Source: Exiguobacterium sp. BMC-KP
GTDB lineage: Bacteria > Bacillota > Bacilli > Exiguobacteriales > Exiguobacteriaceae
Assembly: GCF_001275385.1 (NCBI RefSeq)
Contig: NZ_LGIW01000014.1
Location: 186,001-250,000 of the forward strand
Direction: 5' to 3'
Length of the DNA stretch: 64,000 bases
In this document: positions 1 through 7,892 of the stretch, piece by piece
How positions within the stretch are numbered: position 1 is the first letter of the stretch
How the letters are laid out: every line of letters starts with the position of its first letter
Notes under the pieces: model-generated
Told to the model about the DNA's origin: nothing
What the model saw: the letters and a program-made list of their open reading frames with translations, nothing else
The model's database searches: none
Translations under genes and position numbers: made by a program

Positions 1-1
1 C

Positions 2-838
2 TACCATCTCGGGCAACATGCACCAGGTCATACGGATATGAACGAAGCCGTTCGTGCCGTGCATCACTTGTTGTTATCACACGGAAAAGCAGTCGAACTG
101 TTGAAGGGTGAGTTCAAATCGGTCACACCAATCGGCATTACCTTGAACTTGGCACCGAAGTATGCGAAGACGGATTCCGCCAACGATCAGCTGGCAATGA
201 ACAATGCAGATGGGTACGCGAATCGTTGGTTCCTCGATCCGGTCTTCAAAGGTCAGTATCCGGTCGACATGATGAACTTGTTCTCGAAATACGTCCATTC
301 TTACGCGTTCATCGAGGAAGGCGACATGGAGACGATTTCTGTCCCGTGTGACTTCTTCGGAATCAACTTCTACAGCCGGAACCTCGTCGAATTCAGTGCT
401 GCGAACGATTTCCTGCAGAAGGATGCGTACTCGGATTACGACAAAACAGGTATGGGCTGGGACATCGCACCGAGCGAATTCAAGGACTTGATTCGTCGTT
501 TGCGTGCCGAGTATACGGATTTACCAATCTACATCACAGAAAACGGTGCCGCATTCGATGATGAATTGATTGATGGTCGCGTCGCTGACCAAAACCGGAT
601 CGATTATGTCGAACAGCATCTCCAAGCGGTATCTGACTTAAACGAAGAAGGCATGAACATCCAAGGCTATTATCTCTGGTCACTGCTCGATAACTTCGAG
701 TGGAGCTTCGGCTACGATAAGCGCTTCGGGATTCTCTACGTCGATTTCGAGACGCAGGAACGGATTTGGAAAGACAGCGCCCACTGGTATGCGGGCGTCA
801 TCGAGCAACATAAGGCAACGATTCCGCAAGAAGCGTGA
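2..838 (+). CDS. GH1 beta-glucosidase / 6-phospho-beta-glucosidase, C-terminal part
   Basis: This is the 3' part of a glycoside hydrolase family 1 gene; the reading frame is open from base 2 and the N-terminus lies outside the window. Visible GH1 marks are GxHAPGxxD at the very start, NFYSRN (bases about 368-385), the nucleophile motif ITENG with the catalytic Glu codon at 539-541, and the C-terminal DNFEWSFGYDKRFG block. Family members hydrolyse beta-1,4 or beta-1,3 linked glucosides in the cytoplasm. The next gene is a secreted beta-glucanase, so cleavage of imported gluco-oligosaccharides is a natural guess. Whether the substrate is phosphorylated cannot be told from this part. Confidence 0.93.
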   Translation, partial: YHLGQHAPGHTDMNEAVRAVHHLLLSHGKAVELLKGEFKSVTPIGITLNLAPKYAKTDSANDQLAMNNADGYANRWFLDPVFKGQYPVDMMNLFSKYVHSYAFIEEGDMETISVPCDFFGINFYSRNLVEFSAANDFLQKDAYSDYDKTGMGWDIAPSEFKDLIRRLRAEYTDLPIYITENGAAFDDELIDGRVADQNRIDYVEQHLQAVSDLNEEGMNIQGYYLWSLLDNFEWSFGYDKRFGILYVDFETQERIWKDSAHWYAGVIEQHKATIPQEA

Positions 839-843
839 CAAAG

Positions 844-878
844 GAGGCAAGGTCGAGCATTCGTCCTTGCCTCTTTTT
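844..878 (+). terminator. Rho-independent terminator after the GH1 gene
   Basis: Arms GAGGCAAGG (844-852) and CCTTGCCTC (865-873) pair perfectly and are followed by five T. It sits directly between the GH1 stop and the ribosome binding site of the GH16 gene, so the GH16 gene may be only partly read through or may have its own promoter. Confidence 0.75.
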
Positions 879-899
879 GACTAAAAGGAGGAAACAGAC

Positions 900-3257
900 A
901 TGAAGGCATGGGTAGCACTAGCGGTCGGGACTGGTTTATTGCTGAGCGGTCAAGCAGTCGATGCGAAGGCAGACAAAAAAGAGACGAAGTGGAAGCTCGT
1001 CTGGTCGGATGAGTTTCAGGCAAAACAACTCGACCGGACGAAATGGACGTATGATACGGGGAACTGGATCAAGGATGCGAACGGACAACCGGTCTCACCG
1101 GGCTGGGGCAATAACGAAAAACAATACTATACGACGAAGCAGGACAACTCGTTTATTCGCGACGGAAAACTCGTTATCAAGGCGAAGCAGGAAAAGACGA
1201 CGGATGATCTCGGTACATACGATTACACGTCAGCGAAGCTGAAGACGAAAGGCTTGTTCAGTAAGACGTATGGTCGCTATGAAATCAAAGCGAAGCTACC
1301 GACCGGAAAAGGGCTTTGGCCGGCGTTCTGGATGTTACCGGAGCAAGACAAGTACGGCGCCTGGGCAGCGTCAGGTGAGATTGACGTCATGGAAGCCTGG
1401 GGCAGTCAACCAGATAAAGTCGCCGGAACGATTCACTACGGGGAAAACTGGCCGAACAATAAATATACGGGGAAAGACTATCACTTCCCAGACGGTCAAC
1501 GGATTGATCAATGGCATACGTACGCGGTCGAATGGGAGCCGGGCGAACTCCGCTGGTACGTTGACGGTAACCTCTATCAAACACAAAACGATTGGTACAG
1601 TAAAGGCTTGAACGCGGCAACGAACTATAGTTATCCGGCACCGTTTGACCAAAATTTCTATCTTGTCATGAACCTCGCGGTCGGTGGTTGGTTCGACGGA
1701 GAAGTCGATGCGACGACGAAGTTCCCGGCTGAGATGGAAGTCGATTACGTTCGTGTCTATGATTTGAAAAATCGAGCGTACCGTGAACCAGTCGAGCCGA
1801 CCTACGAAAACGTGACGCTACCGGACGGAGCCAAGCAACCGATCGAAGGGAACCTCGTCTATGATGCAGCCTTTGAACAACCGGTCACGATGATCACCGG
1901 GAATCAGTCGTTTGATCCGCTGTACTGGAACTACGTCACGCTCCCGGACTTCGGTGGCAAAGGAAGTCTTGCGATCATTGAAAAAGAGGGGCAACGGATG
2001 GCGGACGTCACGATTGATCAGCCTGGTTCACAGACGTACTCCCATCAGTTGATTCAAAACGTATCACTCGCGCAAGGTGGACGTTACCAAGTCAGCTTTG
2101 ACGCGAGCAGCACAGCAGACCGGAAGATGATGGTCAAAGTCGGCGGTGGAGCAGAGCGTGGGTACACGAAATATTCGAATGAACAGTCGATTGCTCTGAC
2201 ACCGAGCGTCAAACGGCATACGTTCACATTCGATATGGCGGCAGAGACGGATCTCGCAGCGCGTCTTGAGTTCAACCTCGGACTTGAAAAAGCGGGTGTT
2301 CAGATCGGGAACGTCCGTGTCGAACAGATTCCGCGCGGCGTCATCGATGAAGATGCAACAAAACCGGCACTACCGGACGGGAATCTCGTCTACAACGGGA
2401 CGTTCGATCAAGGGGCAATGGATCGTTTGACGTATTGGCACTTCAACGGTAACAAGCGGACAACAGGGGCTGTTGATCCTGAGTCACGTGATTTCCGTTA
2501 TGAAGGACATGGACAAAAAACGACGGCACGCTTAACGCAAAAGGGACTTCAACTAGAAGCTGGGCATGCGTATCAGCTTCGATTCACAGCAGGTGCGAAA
2601 AAAGCGAAATCACTTCAGGTGAAAATCACTGGAGCACAAGAGCAATTGAAACAGACGACTGTACCGTTGACGAAACAAGCAACGACTGTCGACATTCCGT
2701 TCACGGCTACACAAACGGCAGACGACAATCAGCTTGTGTTTGACTTCAGTGGACGAGCCGGGAAAATCTCGCTCGATGATGTGGAGTTGATCGATGTGAC
2801 ACCGGTGCCGGTTGATCCGTCACCACTGAAGAACGGTTCGTTCACAAACGGATTAACGTCATGGTCGTCATACGTCCACTATGATGCGCAAGCCGCTATC
2901 GAAGCTGTCAATGAAGCAGCACGCATAAAGATTGGAGCGGAAGGACAAGAACCATGGAGTGTCTTGCTCGAGCAAGGAAACTTGTCACTCGCGAAAGGCA
3001 AAACATATGTATTGAGCTTCACGGCATCGTCGACTGTACCGCGTCCGATCGAAGTGACGATTGAAAATGCTTCGTACACGCGTTACTTCAGTCAAGTCGA
3101 GCCAATCACGACAACACCGAAGACGTACAGCTATACCTTTACGATGGGACAAGCTGATACAGGTGCGTTGAAGTTCCTGATGGGACGCGCAGAAGGTTCG
3201 CCGTTCGCTGTCCATGACGTAACGATTGATGATGTGAATCTCAAAGTGAAGGAATGA
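900..3257 (+). CDS. Secreted GH16 endo-beta-1,3(4)-glucanase with three C-terminal CBM-like modules
   Basis: The protein has 785 aa and a signal peptide (about residues 1-22, cleavage near VDAKA). Residues about 30-290 are a GH16 catalytic domain with the family motif GEIDVMEAWG; the two catalytic Glu are E160 and E165 around D162. Three diverged modules of about 140-160 residues follow (about 315-478, 492-633, 640-783). Each opens with a NLVYxxxF or LKNGSF phrase and a tryptophan, as in CBM4/9-type binding modules. The family cleaves laminarin, lichenan or related beta-glucans outside the cell. The ATG follows AAAAGGAGG at 883-891. The upstream GH1 enzyme could finish oligosaccharide breakdown. 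The exact glucan specificity is not decidable by eye. Confidence 0.93.
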   Translation: MKAWVALAVGTGLLLSGQAVDAKADKKETKWKLVWSDEFQAKQLDRTKWTYDTGNWIKDANGQPVSPGWGNNEKQYYTTKQDNSFIRDGKLVIKAKQEKTTDDLGTYDYTSAKLKTKGLFSKTYGRYEIKAKLPTGKGLWPAFWMLPEQDKYGAWAASGEIDVMEAWGSQPDKVAGTIHYGENWPNNKYTGKDYHFPDGQRIDQWHTYAVEWEPGELRWYVDGNLYQTQNDWYSKGLNAATNYSYPAPFDQNFYLVMNLAVGGWFDGEVDATTKFPAEMEVDYVRVYDLKNRAYREPVEPTYENVTLPDGAKQPIEGNLVYDAAFEQPVTMITGNQSFDPLYWNYVTLPDFGGKGSLAIIEKEGQRMADVTIDQPGSQTYSHQLIQNVSLAQGGRYQVSFDASSTADRKMMVKVGGGAERGYTKYSNEQSIALTPSVKRHTFTFDMAAETDLAARLEFNLGLEKAGVQIGNVRVEQIPRGVIDEDATKPALPDGNLVYNGTFDQGAMDRLTYWHFNGNKRTTGAVDPESRDFRYEGHGQKTTARLTQKGLQLEAGHAYQLRFTAGAKKAKSLQVKITGAQEQLKQTTVPLTKQATTVDIPFTATQTADDNQLVFDFSGRAGKISLDDVELIDVTPVPVDPSPLKNGSFTNGLTSWSSYVHYDAQAAIEAVNEAARIKIGAEGQEPWSVLLEQGNLSLAKGKTYVLSFTASSTVPRPIEVTIENASYTRYFSQVEPITTTPKTYSYTFTMGQADTGALKFLMGRAEGSPFAVHDVTIDDVNLKVKE

Positions 3258-3263
3258 CTAAGG

Positions 3264-3300
3264 CAAGGCAATGGACACGTCCATTGCCTTGTTGTGGTTT
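3264..3300 (+). terminator. Terminator after the GH16 gene
   Basis: A perfect 12-bp stem CAAGGCAATGGA (3264-3275) with TCCATTGCCTTG (3280-3291) and a CACG loop is followed by a broken T-rich tail. Confidence 0.7.
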
Positions 3301-3410
3301 AAACGACAGAGACGAATAATTTATTGAAATGGAAGAGGAACAAAACCTATCATATGGAATATTAAGTAAAAGAAAAGATAGGTACTTATGCTTTGGGGAG
3401 GAAACATATC

Positions 3411-3884
3411 ATGCGTCAAAGGAACATACCATATCGACTGCTCTTTCTGTTAATTTTAATTAGTATGATTGGCATCAATGGCTGGTCCGCTATACTTCAT
3501 CCCGACGGAACGATAAATGGATGGCAAAGCATTGCTTCAGTCATCTGGTTCGGCTATTTAGTCGGCTCGCTGTTTTACATAAAGGAAGAGAAGATGTATC
3601 GATTAATCGCGAGGTATCTTTGGTTCGGTCTGATTTCGACACTGTATATTTATAGTGTCTGGTTGCTCGAAGGAATGTTTTCAGAGACACTTTGGTTTGA
3701 TCTATTAGCGAGTCTTGAGTTTTTACTGTATTTTATTTTTGTCATTCCATTGTTTGGATTAAATGCTTGGACGAATGTCCTGTTTGGTGAATTTTCGTTA
3801 TACATGAGTGTCTTATACGGTATCGCGCTCATTTTACTTCAGGTGAAAATGTGGAGTGATACATCACGACATTTGCATTATTAA
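3411..3884 (+). CDS. Hypothetical integral membrane protein
   Basis: The 157-aa protein starts MRQRNIPYR at the ATG at 3411, behind GGGGAGG (3395-3401); an in-frame TTG at 3393 lies before that site and is unlikely. It has four or more hydrophobic segments (around residues 8-25, 37-55, 68-85, 95-115 and 125-145) and no catalytic motif I recognise. A 53-aa membrane protein starts 18 bases after the stop, so the two are probably co-transcribed up to the terminator at 4064. Function unknown. Confidence 0.7.
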   Translation: MRQRNIPYRLLFLLILISMIGINGWSAILHPDGTINGWQSIASVIWFGYLVGSLFYIKEEKMYRLIARYLWFGLISTLYIYSVWLLEGMFSETLWFDLLASLEFLLYFIFVIPLFGLNAWTNVLFGEFSLYMSVLYGIALILLQVKMWSDTSRHLHY

Positions 3885-3902
3885 GTAGAAAAGGTGAGTT
3901 GT

Positions 3903-4064
3903 ATGTTGAGTCCCGTAAATGAACGTGAAGAACGGACGGGGAAACGTGAACGCCGAAAACAGCGAAAGGTTGATATTGGATGTATCACGATTGTCGGCAT
4001 TCCATTACTTTTCATCGTTCCGTTTCTGTTGATTATCCTTATCTTAATGAAGTCTGCTCCATGA
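3903..4064 (+). CDS. Small single-span membrane protein (53 aa)
   Basis: The ATG at 3903 follows AAAAGGTGAG (3889-3898). The first 23 residues are strongly charged (Arg, Lys, Glu); residues about 24-49 form one hydrophobic span with VGIPLLFIVPFLLIILIL, and the protein ends KSAP. The positive-inside rule predicts a cytoplasmic N-terminus. The stop codon lies inside the left arm of a terminator. The gene is short enough to be missed by standard length cut-offs. Function unknown; it probably shares a transcript with the preceding membrane protein. Confidence 0.6.
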   Translation: MLSPVNEREERTGKRERRKQRKVDIGCITIVGIPLLFIVPFLLIILILMKSAP

Positions 4065-4091
4065 AAAGGTGACCTTGTGTCACCTTTTTTT
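4064..4091 (+). terminator. Terminator after the small membrane protein
   Basis: AAAAGGTGAC (4064-4073) pairs with GTCACCTTTT (4079-4088) and runs into further T. It isolates the sigma factor operon downstream. Confidence 0.8.
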
Positions 4092-4101
4092 GTTGTGTCG
4101 T

Positions 4102-4130
4102 CAACTTTTTTCTCGACTCGCCCGTCTTAA
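4102..4130 (+). promoter_or_regulatory. Candidate ECF-sigma promoter of the sigV-rsiV-like operon
   Basis: CAAC at 4102-4105 followed by a T-run, 17 bases, then CGTC at 4123-4126 gives the AAC(T)TTTT ... CGTC layout typical of Bacillus ECF sigma promoters. It lies about 45 bases before the sigma factor start, as expected for autoregulation. This is inference from sequence layout only. Confidence 0.5.
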
Positions 4131-4173
4131 TGATGTATACACAGAACGATATCGAAAAAAGGAGCCGCGGCCT

Positions 4174-4692
4174 ATGACCTCTCGTCAAATGAGAAAACGG
4201 GAAAAAGCATTCGTCCGTTTTTTAAAGCAATACAAACCGAATCTCTACTGGTTGACCTACAGTTATATGAAAAATGAACAGGATAGTCTGGATGTCATTC
4301 AGGACAGTATCCAAAAAGCGTTACAGTCACTCGACCGACTCGAAGATGAGGAACGGATGAAAGCCTGGTTCTATCAGATTTTGACACGCACAGCGATTGA
4401 TGCGATCCGGAAGCATCAGCATAGTATCAGTTACGACACGGATCGACTGATCGAACTCGTCGCGACGAAAGAAGATACGTACCCCGATTCTGATTTACGA
4501 CAGGCGCTCGAGGAGCTACCGGTCATGTACCGGGAAGTCGTCATCTTACACTATTTCGAGGACTTGATTTTAAAAGAAGTTGCAACGATTTTGGAGCTGA
4601 ATTTAAGTACGACCAAGTCCCGGCTGTATAAAGGATTGACCTTACTAAAAATGAAATTGAATGGAGATGATCTAGATGTCGAACAAACTTGA
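4174..4692 (+). CDS. sigV: ECF-type RNA polymerase sigma factor, SigV-like
   Basis: The 172-aa protein has sigma-70 region 2 (about residues 22-90, including QDSIQKALQSL and MKAWFYQILTRTAIDAIRK) and region 4 (about 110-165, with LPVMYREVVILHYFEDLILKEVA and STTKSRLYKGL, the helix-turn-helix that reads the -35 element). The ATG at 4174 follows AAAAAAGGAG (4155-4164); an earlier in-frame GTG at 4069 falls inside the terminator and is rejected. The gene overlaps the following RsiV-like anti-sigma gene by 17 bases. In Bacillus subtilis SigV answers lysozyme damage to the cell wall. The SigV assignment rests mainly on the partner; another ECF subgroup is possible. Confidence 0.8.
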   Translation: MTSRQMRKREKAFVRFLKQYKPNLYWLTYSYMKNEQDSLDVIQDSIQKALQSLDRLEDEERMKAWFYQILTRTAIDAIRKHQHSISYDTDRLIELVATKEDTYPDSDLRQALEELPVMYREVVILHYFEDLILKEVATILELNLSTTKSRLYKGLTLLKMKLNGDDLDVEQT

Positions 4693-5530
4693 TGATCTGA
4701 AACAGGCGTACCAACAACCACCGGTTCCTAAAGAACTCGATGAGATGATTGCACAAGTCGAGCGCCGAATGCGTCCTTCGCGGACGAAACGATCCGTATT
4801 GATTACAGCCGCCGCGATCACGTTATTCGTTGGTGGATTAAATAGTAATGCGTCGTTTGCGGACGCGATGGCAAAGGTACCAGTCCTCGGTCAACTAACT
4901 GAGATCGTAACGATTGACTGGAAAGAGACGAAGACACAACAGTCGGCTGATATTAAAGCACCACAAGTGACGTTACCGGATAAGGCGCTCGAGCAACAGC
5001 TGAATGAAAAGTATATCGCGGATGGTCAGGCGCTCTATGAAAAGTTCAAACAAGAGACGAACCGACAGGAGGGAGCATTTGCGATCGATAGCCGCTATGA
5101 TGTCAAGACGGATACGGATGACCTGTTGTCGATTGGGCGAACCGTCACGGAGACACGGGCAAGTGCAGCGGAAAGCGTCCAGTACGATACGATTGATAAG
5201 AAGCAACAGCTTGTCCTGACGTTACCGTCTTTGTTCAAGGATGACGGATATATCACGACGATCAGTGATTATCTAAAAGAAGAGATGCGTCGGCAAATGA
5301 AAGCAGATGAAGGGAAAGTCTACTTCGTCGAAGGAACACCGGATGTACCGGAGGACGAACAGTTCAAGCACATTTCAGCGAAGCAAAACTTCTATATTAC
5401 GGCAGACCACGAATTAGTTCTGTCATTTGATGAGTACAGCATCGCTCCAGGATATATGGGCATCGTCGAATTTAAGATCCCGACATCGATCTTAAAAGGT
5501 GACCTCGTCAGTTCGATCTATATTCGTTGA
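4676..5530 (+). CDS. rsiV: RsiV-like anti-sigma factor with extracellular DUF3298-type domain
   Basis: The 284-aa protein has a cytoplasmic N-terminus (1-38) that would hold the sigma factor and one membrane span (about 40-58). The extracellular part has a central LPDKALEQQLNEKYIADG segment and a C-terminal beta-rich region (about 170-284), the layout of RsiV. In the known system lysozyme binds the outer domain and exposes RsiV to signal peptidase, which frees SigV; the NASFADA stretch just after the membrane span could serve as such a cleavage site. Translation is probably coupled to the sigma gene through the 17-base overlap. No oatA gene follows, unlike in B. subtilis. Confidence 0.75.
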   Translation: MSNKLDDLKQAYQQPPVPKELDEMIAQVERRMRPSRTKRSVLITAAAITLFVGGLNSNASFADAMAKVPVLGQLTEIVTIDWKETKTQQSADIKAPQVTLPDKALEQQLNEKYIADGQALYEKFKQETNRQEGAFAIDSRYDVKTDTDDLLSIGRTVTETRASAAESVQYDTIDKKQQLVLTLPSLFKDDGYITTISDYLKEEMRRQMKADEGKVYFVEGTPDVPEDEQFKHISAKQNFYITADHELVLSFDEYSIAPGYMGIVEFKIPTSILKGDLVSSIYIR

Positions 5531-5644
5531 TTGTCAGATTTTAAAAATCATTGACGTAAAAATAAAAAAAGGAAACAATTTCCAAAAATGACCTCTTATA
5601 ATCAAAAGACGAATCGTTGTTTTTTGAAAAAAGGAGGAATCCCT

Positions 5645-5941
5645 ATGAAAAAATGGAGTCGGCTTGTACTCGCGGGTGTCGTCAGTCTGGCCTTAATCCA
5701 TGTTCCGGCAGCTAGTGAGGCGGCGACGAAGGCAAAAGCCTTTAAGAACTGTACGGAAATGCAGAAAACGTACAAAGGCGGCGTCGCGAAAAAAGCGGGG
5801 CTAAAGAATCGGACCGGGTATGACAAGAACGGAAAACCGGTCTACAAAGCAACAAAATATAAGGCATACGTGAGCCTTGCGACGTATAACTTAAACACCA
5901 AGAGTGACCGGGATAAAGACGGTATTGCGTGTGAACGTTAA
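5645..5941 (+). CDS. Secreted Excalibur calcium-binding domain protein
   Basis: This 98-aa protein has a signal peptide (about 1-26, ending ASEA), then about 70 residues with the Excalibur features: FKNCTEMQKTY near the start, and SDRDKDGIACE at the C-terminus, a short EF-hand-like DxDxDG calcium loop closed by a Cys. The two Cys would form a disulfide. The ATG at 5645 follows AAAGGAGG (5630-5637); a perfect TATAAT lies at 5597-5602 without a clear -35. Excalibur domains are often attached to surface nucleases, but here the domain stands alone. Function unknown; it may act at the cell wall. Confidence 0.85.
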   Translation: MKKWSRLVLAGVVSLALIHVPAASEAATKAKAFKNCTEMQKTYKGGVAKKAGLKNRTGYDKNGKPVYKATKYKAYVSLATYNLNTKSDRDKDGIACER

Positions 5942-5947
5942 ATGAGT

Positions 5948-5987
5948 AAAAGTAGTCTTTCTCGAGCGGGAGAAAGACTACTTTTTT
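5948..5987 (+). terminator. Terminator after the Excalibur gene
   Basis: A perfect 16-bp stem (5948-5963 with 5970-5985) with core GTAGTCTTTCTC is followed by T. Confidence 0.88.
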
Positions 5988-6095
5988 ATAGATGCTAGTT
6001 GTTCCTTTCAATTATGTAATCCTTGGAAGATTATCATGTGTGGTAGTGTTATAGCGATGAAAGACGACAAATATATGTTGAGTAGGAGTATTATT

Positions 6096-6275
6096 ATGCG
6101 AAAACGAGACTATTTAATTTTCTTCATTCTATTTTTCATTCTGAATCTCATTAATTTCTTAGGCGCATTAGGTGTACAGGATTTATTAGCAATCGTGGTC
6201 GTCGCTCTGATCGAAGCAGCTATAGCTGGAACGATTACAAATCTGTTCACCCGCATCTTTTTTAAGAAAAGCTAA
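6096..6275 (+). CDS. Small two-span membrane protein (59 aa)
   Basis: The start MRKRDYLIFF at 6096 follows TAGGAG (6083-6088). Two hydrophobic segments (about 6-24 and 29-50) are separated by GVQD, and the C-terminus is FFKKS. In-frame codons reach back to 6036 but lack a ribosome binding site. Function unknown. It lies convergent to the thioredoxin-like gene, with a shared terminator between them. Confidence 0.6.
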   Translation: MRKRDYLIFFILFFILNLINFLGALGVQDLLAIVVVALIEAAIAGTITNLFTRIFFKKS

Positions 6276-6315
6276 GAAGGATGGAAGTAGCACTCCAAAT
6301 CAGATCGGTACATAA

Positions 6316-6349
6316 AAAATAACCTGACGCAGCGGCGTCAGGTTATTTT
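6316..6349. terminator. Bidirectional terminator between convergent genes
   Basis: AAAATAACCTGACGC (6316-6330) pairs with GCGTCAGGTTATTTT (6335-6349). The A and T flanks make it work for the small membrane gene (+) and the thioredoxin-like gene (-). Confidence 0.88.
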
Positions 6350-6351
6350 GC

Positions 6352-6675
6352 TTAGTTGAAGTTTTGTTTAAGGAATGCTGTAACTTCTTCAGGTGTTTTG
6401 GCATTTGCACTGTGCAAGTGCGCCAATTTTTCATTGTTTTTGAAGACGAGCAAGCTTGGGATTCCCATGACATCGTGGTTCGATGCGATTTCAGGGAACT
6501 CATCCTTGTCGATCGTATGGATTGGTAAGTGGTCGAATTGTGACTCGACGTCCGGCATGAAGTAATCCATCCGTTTGCAGTCGGGGCACCAATCTGCTTC
6601 GAACTTGATGATGACCGGTGCATCACTTGAAATCAATTCCTTGAATGTTTCTTCACTCTTAATGAATTCTGCCAT
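6352..6675 (-). CDS. Thioredoxin-family protein with WCPDC active site
   Basis: The 107-aa protein is a single thioredoxin fold with the redox motif EADWCPDCKRMDY near residues 27-39 and the cis-proline segment VMGIPSLLVF. The WCPDC site differs from the WCGPC of housekeeping TrxA and matches the small accessory thioredoxins of Bacillales (YdbP/YtpP type). The start at 6675 has an AGGAGG site just upstream on the minus strand. No signal peptide is present, so it is cytoplasmic. The partner protein is unknown. It is divergent from the cation exporter gene. Confidence 0.88.
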   Translation of the reverse strand: MAEFIKSEETFKELISSDAPVIIKFEADWCPDCKRMDYFMPDVESQFDHLPIHTIDKDEFPEIASNHDVMGIPSLLVFKNNEKLAHLHSANAKTPEEVTAFLKQNFN

Positions 6676-6842
6676 TGTGAGAACTCCTCCTCTTGGTGTT
6701 GTACCTTTAGTCTACCGATTCCCTTCAGAACTTGCACGAATTATGTTCGTCAAAGAGTCTGACAAGTCAAAAAAGTTGGTTGTCCTTTAAGATAATGCTA
6801 CCGATTTTCTTTAAAAGAGCCACATGACCTGATTCATTTTGT

Positions 6843-6858
6843 TTTGGTTAAAGGAAAC
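6843..6858 (+). promoter_or_regulatory. MntR-box-like sequence upstream of the cation exporter
   Basis: TTTGGTTAAAGGAAAC agrees at 13 of 16 positions with the B. subtilis mntH-type MntR box as I remember it. It lies just before a weak -35-like TTGTTA (6871-6876), the arrangement expected for activation of an Mn exporter. The rest of the 299-base gap (6676-6974) holds only the two divergent promoter zones and no other gene that I can see. Confidence 0.4.
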
Positions 6859-6974
6859 ATTGTTGAGCTTTTGTTAATTACCTAGTTCGAAACAAAATGA
6901 TTTCTCTAGACCCACTCGATTTCCGACTGTTACGATGAGGTTTGCTAATCGCAGAGAAAGTGGGGGCGACGAGA

Positions 6975-7844
6975 ATGGAACAACAAAAATACGATAATCT
7001 TAAACGCGGCGAACGCGGTGCAATGATCAGTATCGCAGCCTATATCTTGTTATCATCTTTAAAATTAATCATTGGTTATACAGCAGACTCCGCGGCTCTC
7101 CGGGCAGATGGTTTGAACAACGCGACGGATATCATTGCTTCGATCGCTGTCTTAATCGGCTTACGGATCTCACAACGTCCAGCAGATGACGATCACAAGT
7201 ACGGACACTGGAAAAGTGAGACGATTGCCTCGCTCGTAGCTTCCTTCATTATGATGGCAGTCGGTCTCCAAGTCTTGATTGATACAATTTCGACGTTATT
7301 CGAAGGCAAGCAGGAATCGCCTGATGTTCTTGCAGCGTATGTCGGAATCGGTTCAGCTCTCGTGATGTACTTCGTCTACCGCTACAATAAGAAGTTATCC
7401 GAGGAGATTGAAAGCAAAGCCGTCATGGCAGCAGCGAAGGATAATCTATCCGATGCTTGGGTCAGTGTCGGGACTACGATCGGGATCGTCGGATCACAGT
7501 TCGGCATGCCATGGCTTGATGTCGTGACAGCGATCATCGTCGGCTTCTTGATCTGTAAGACGGCGTGGGACATTTTTACGGAAGCATCTCATGAACTGAC
7601 GGATGGCTTTGATGAAAAGAAACTGAAGATGTACGAAGATGTTATCTTCGATCTTGAAGGTGTCAAAGGCATCAAGTCCATCAAAGGACGCAACTACGGC
7701 AACAATGAAGTCGTCGATGTCGTCATCCTCGTCAACTCCACCTTGAACATCCATCAAGCGCACGATATTGCGACACGTGTTGAGGATACGCTGACGGAAG
7801 AATACGGAGTTTATGATATCCATGTTCACGTCGAACCCGAATGA
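6975..7844 (+). CDS. Cation diffusion facilitator, MneP/MneS-like metal exporter
   Basis: The 289-aa protein has six predicted membrane spans and then a cytoplasmic C-terminal domain (about 205-289). CDF marks are ALRADGLNNATD (residues 41-52, metal-site Asp in membrane segment 2), DHKYGHWKSE in the loop after span 2, and DAWVSVG in span 5. The family swaps divalent metals for protons; the DGLNNATD form resembles the Mn exporters MneP and MneS rather than the zinc type with His. The ATG at 6975 was chosen because the stretch AAAGTGGGGG (6957-6966) could serve as a weak binding site. A MntR-like box upstream fits Mn control. Confidence 0.85.
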   Translation: MEQQKYDNLKRGERGAMISIAAYILLSSLKLIIGYTADSAALRADGLNNATDIIASIAVLIGLRISQRPADDDHKYGHWKSETIASLVASFIMMAVGLQVLIDTISTLFEGKQESPDVLAAYVGIGSALVMYFVYRYNKKLSEEIESKAVMAAAKDNLSDAWVSVGTTIGIVGSQFGMPWLDVVTAIIVGFLICKTAWDIFTEASHELTDGFDEKKLKMYEDVIFDLEGVKGIKSIKGRNYGNNEVVDVVILVNSTLNIHQAHDIATRVEDTLTEEYGVYDIHVHVEPE

Positions 7845-7849
7845 ATTCA

Positions 7850-7892
7850 AAAACGTCTTTTCTACGCTGACTGTAGAAAAGACGTTTTTTTT
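7850..7892. terminator. Bidirectional terminator between the CDF and ASCH genes
   Basis: AAAACGTCTTTTCTAC (7850-7865) pairs perfectly with GTAGAAAAGACGTTTT (7873-7888), then more T. It overlaps the last bases of the minus-strand ASCH gene. Confidence 0.88.

Noticed and set aside
4069-4173. N-terminal extension of the sigma factor from GTG at 4069
   Set aside because: It crosses the terminator and the predicted promoter, has no ribosome site, and the ATG at 4174 gives the usual ECF length.
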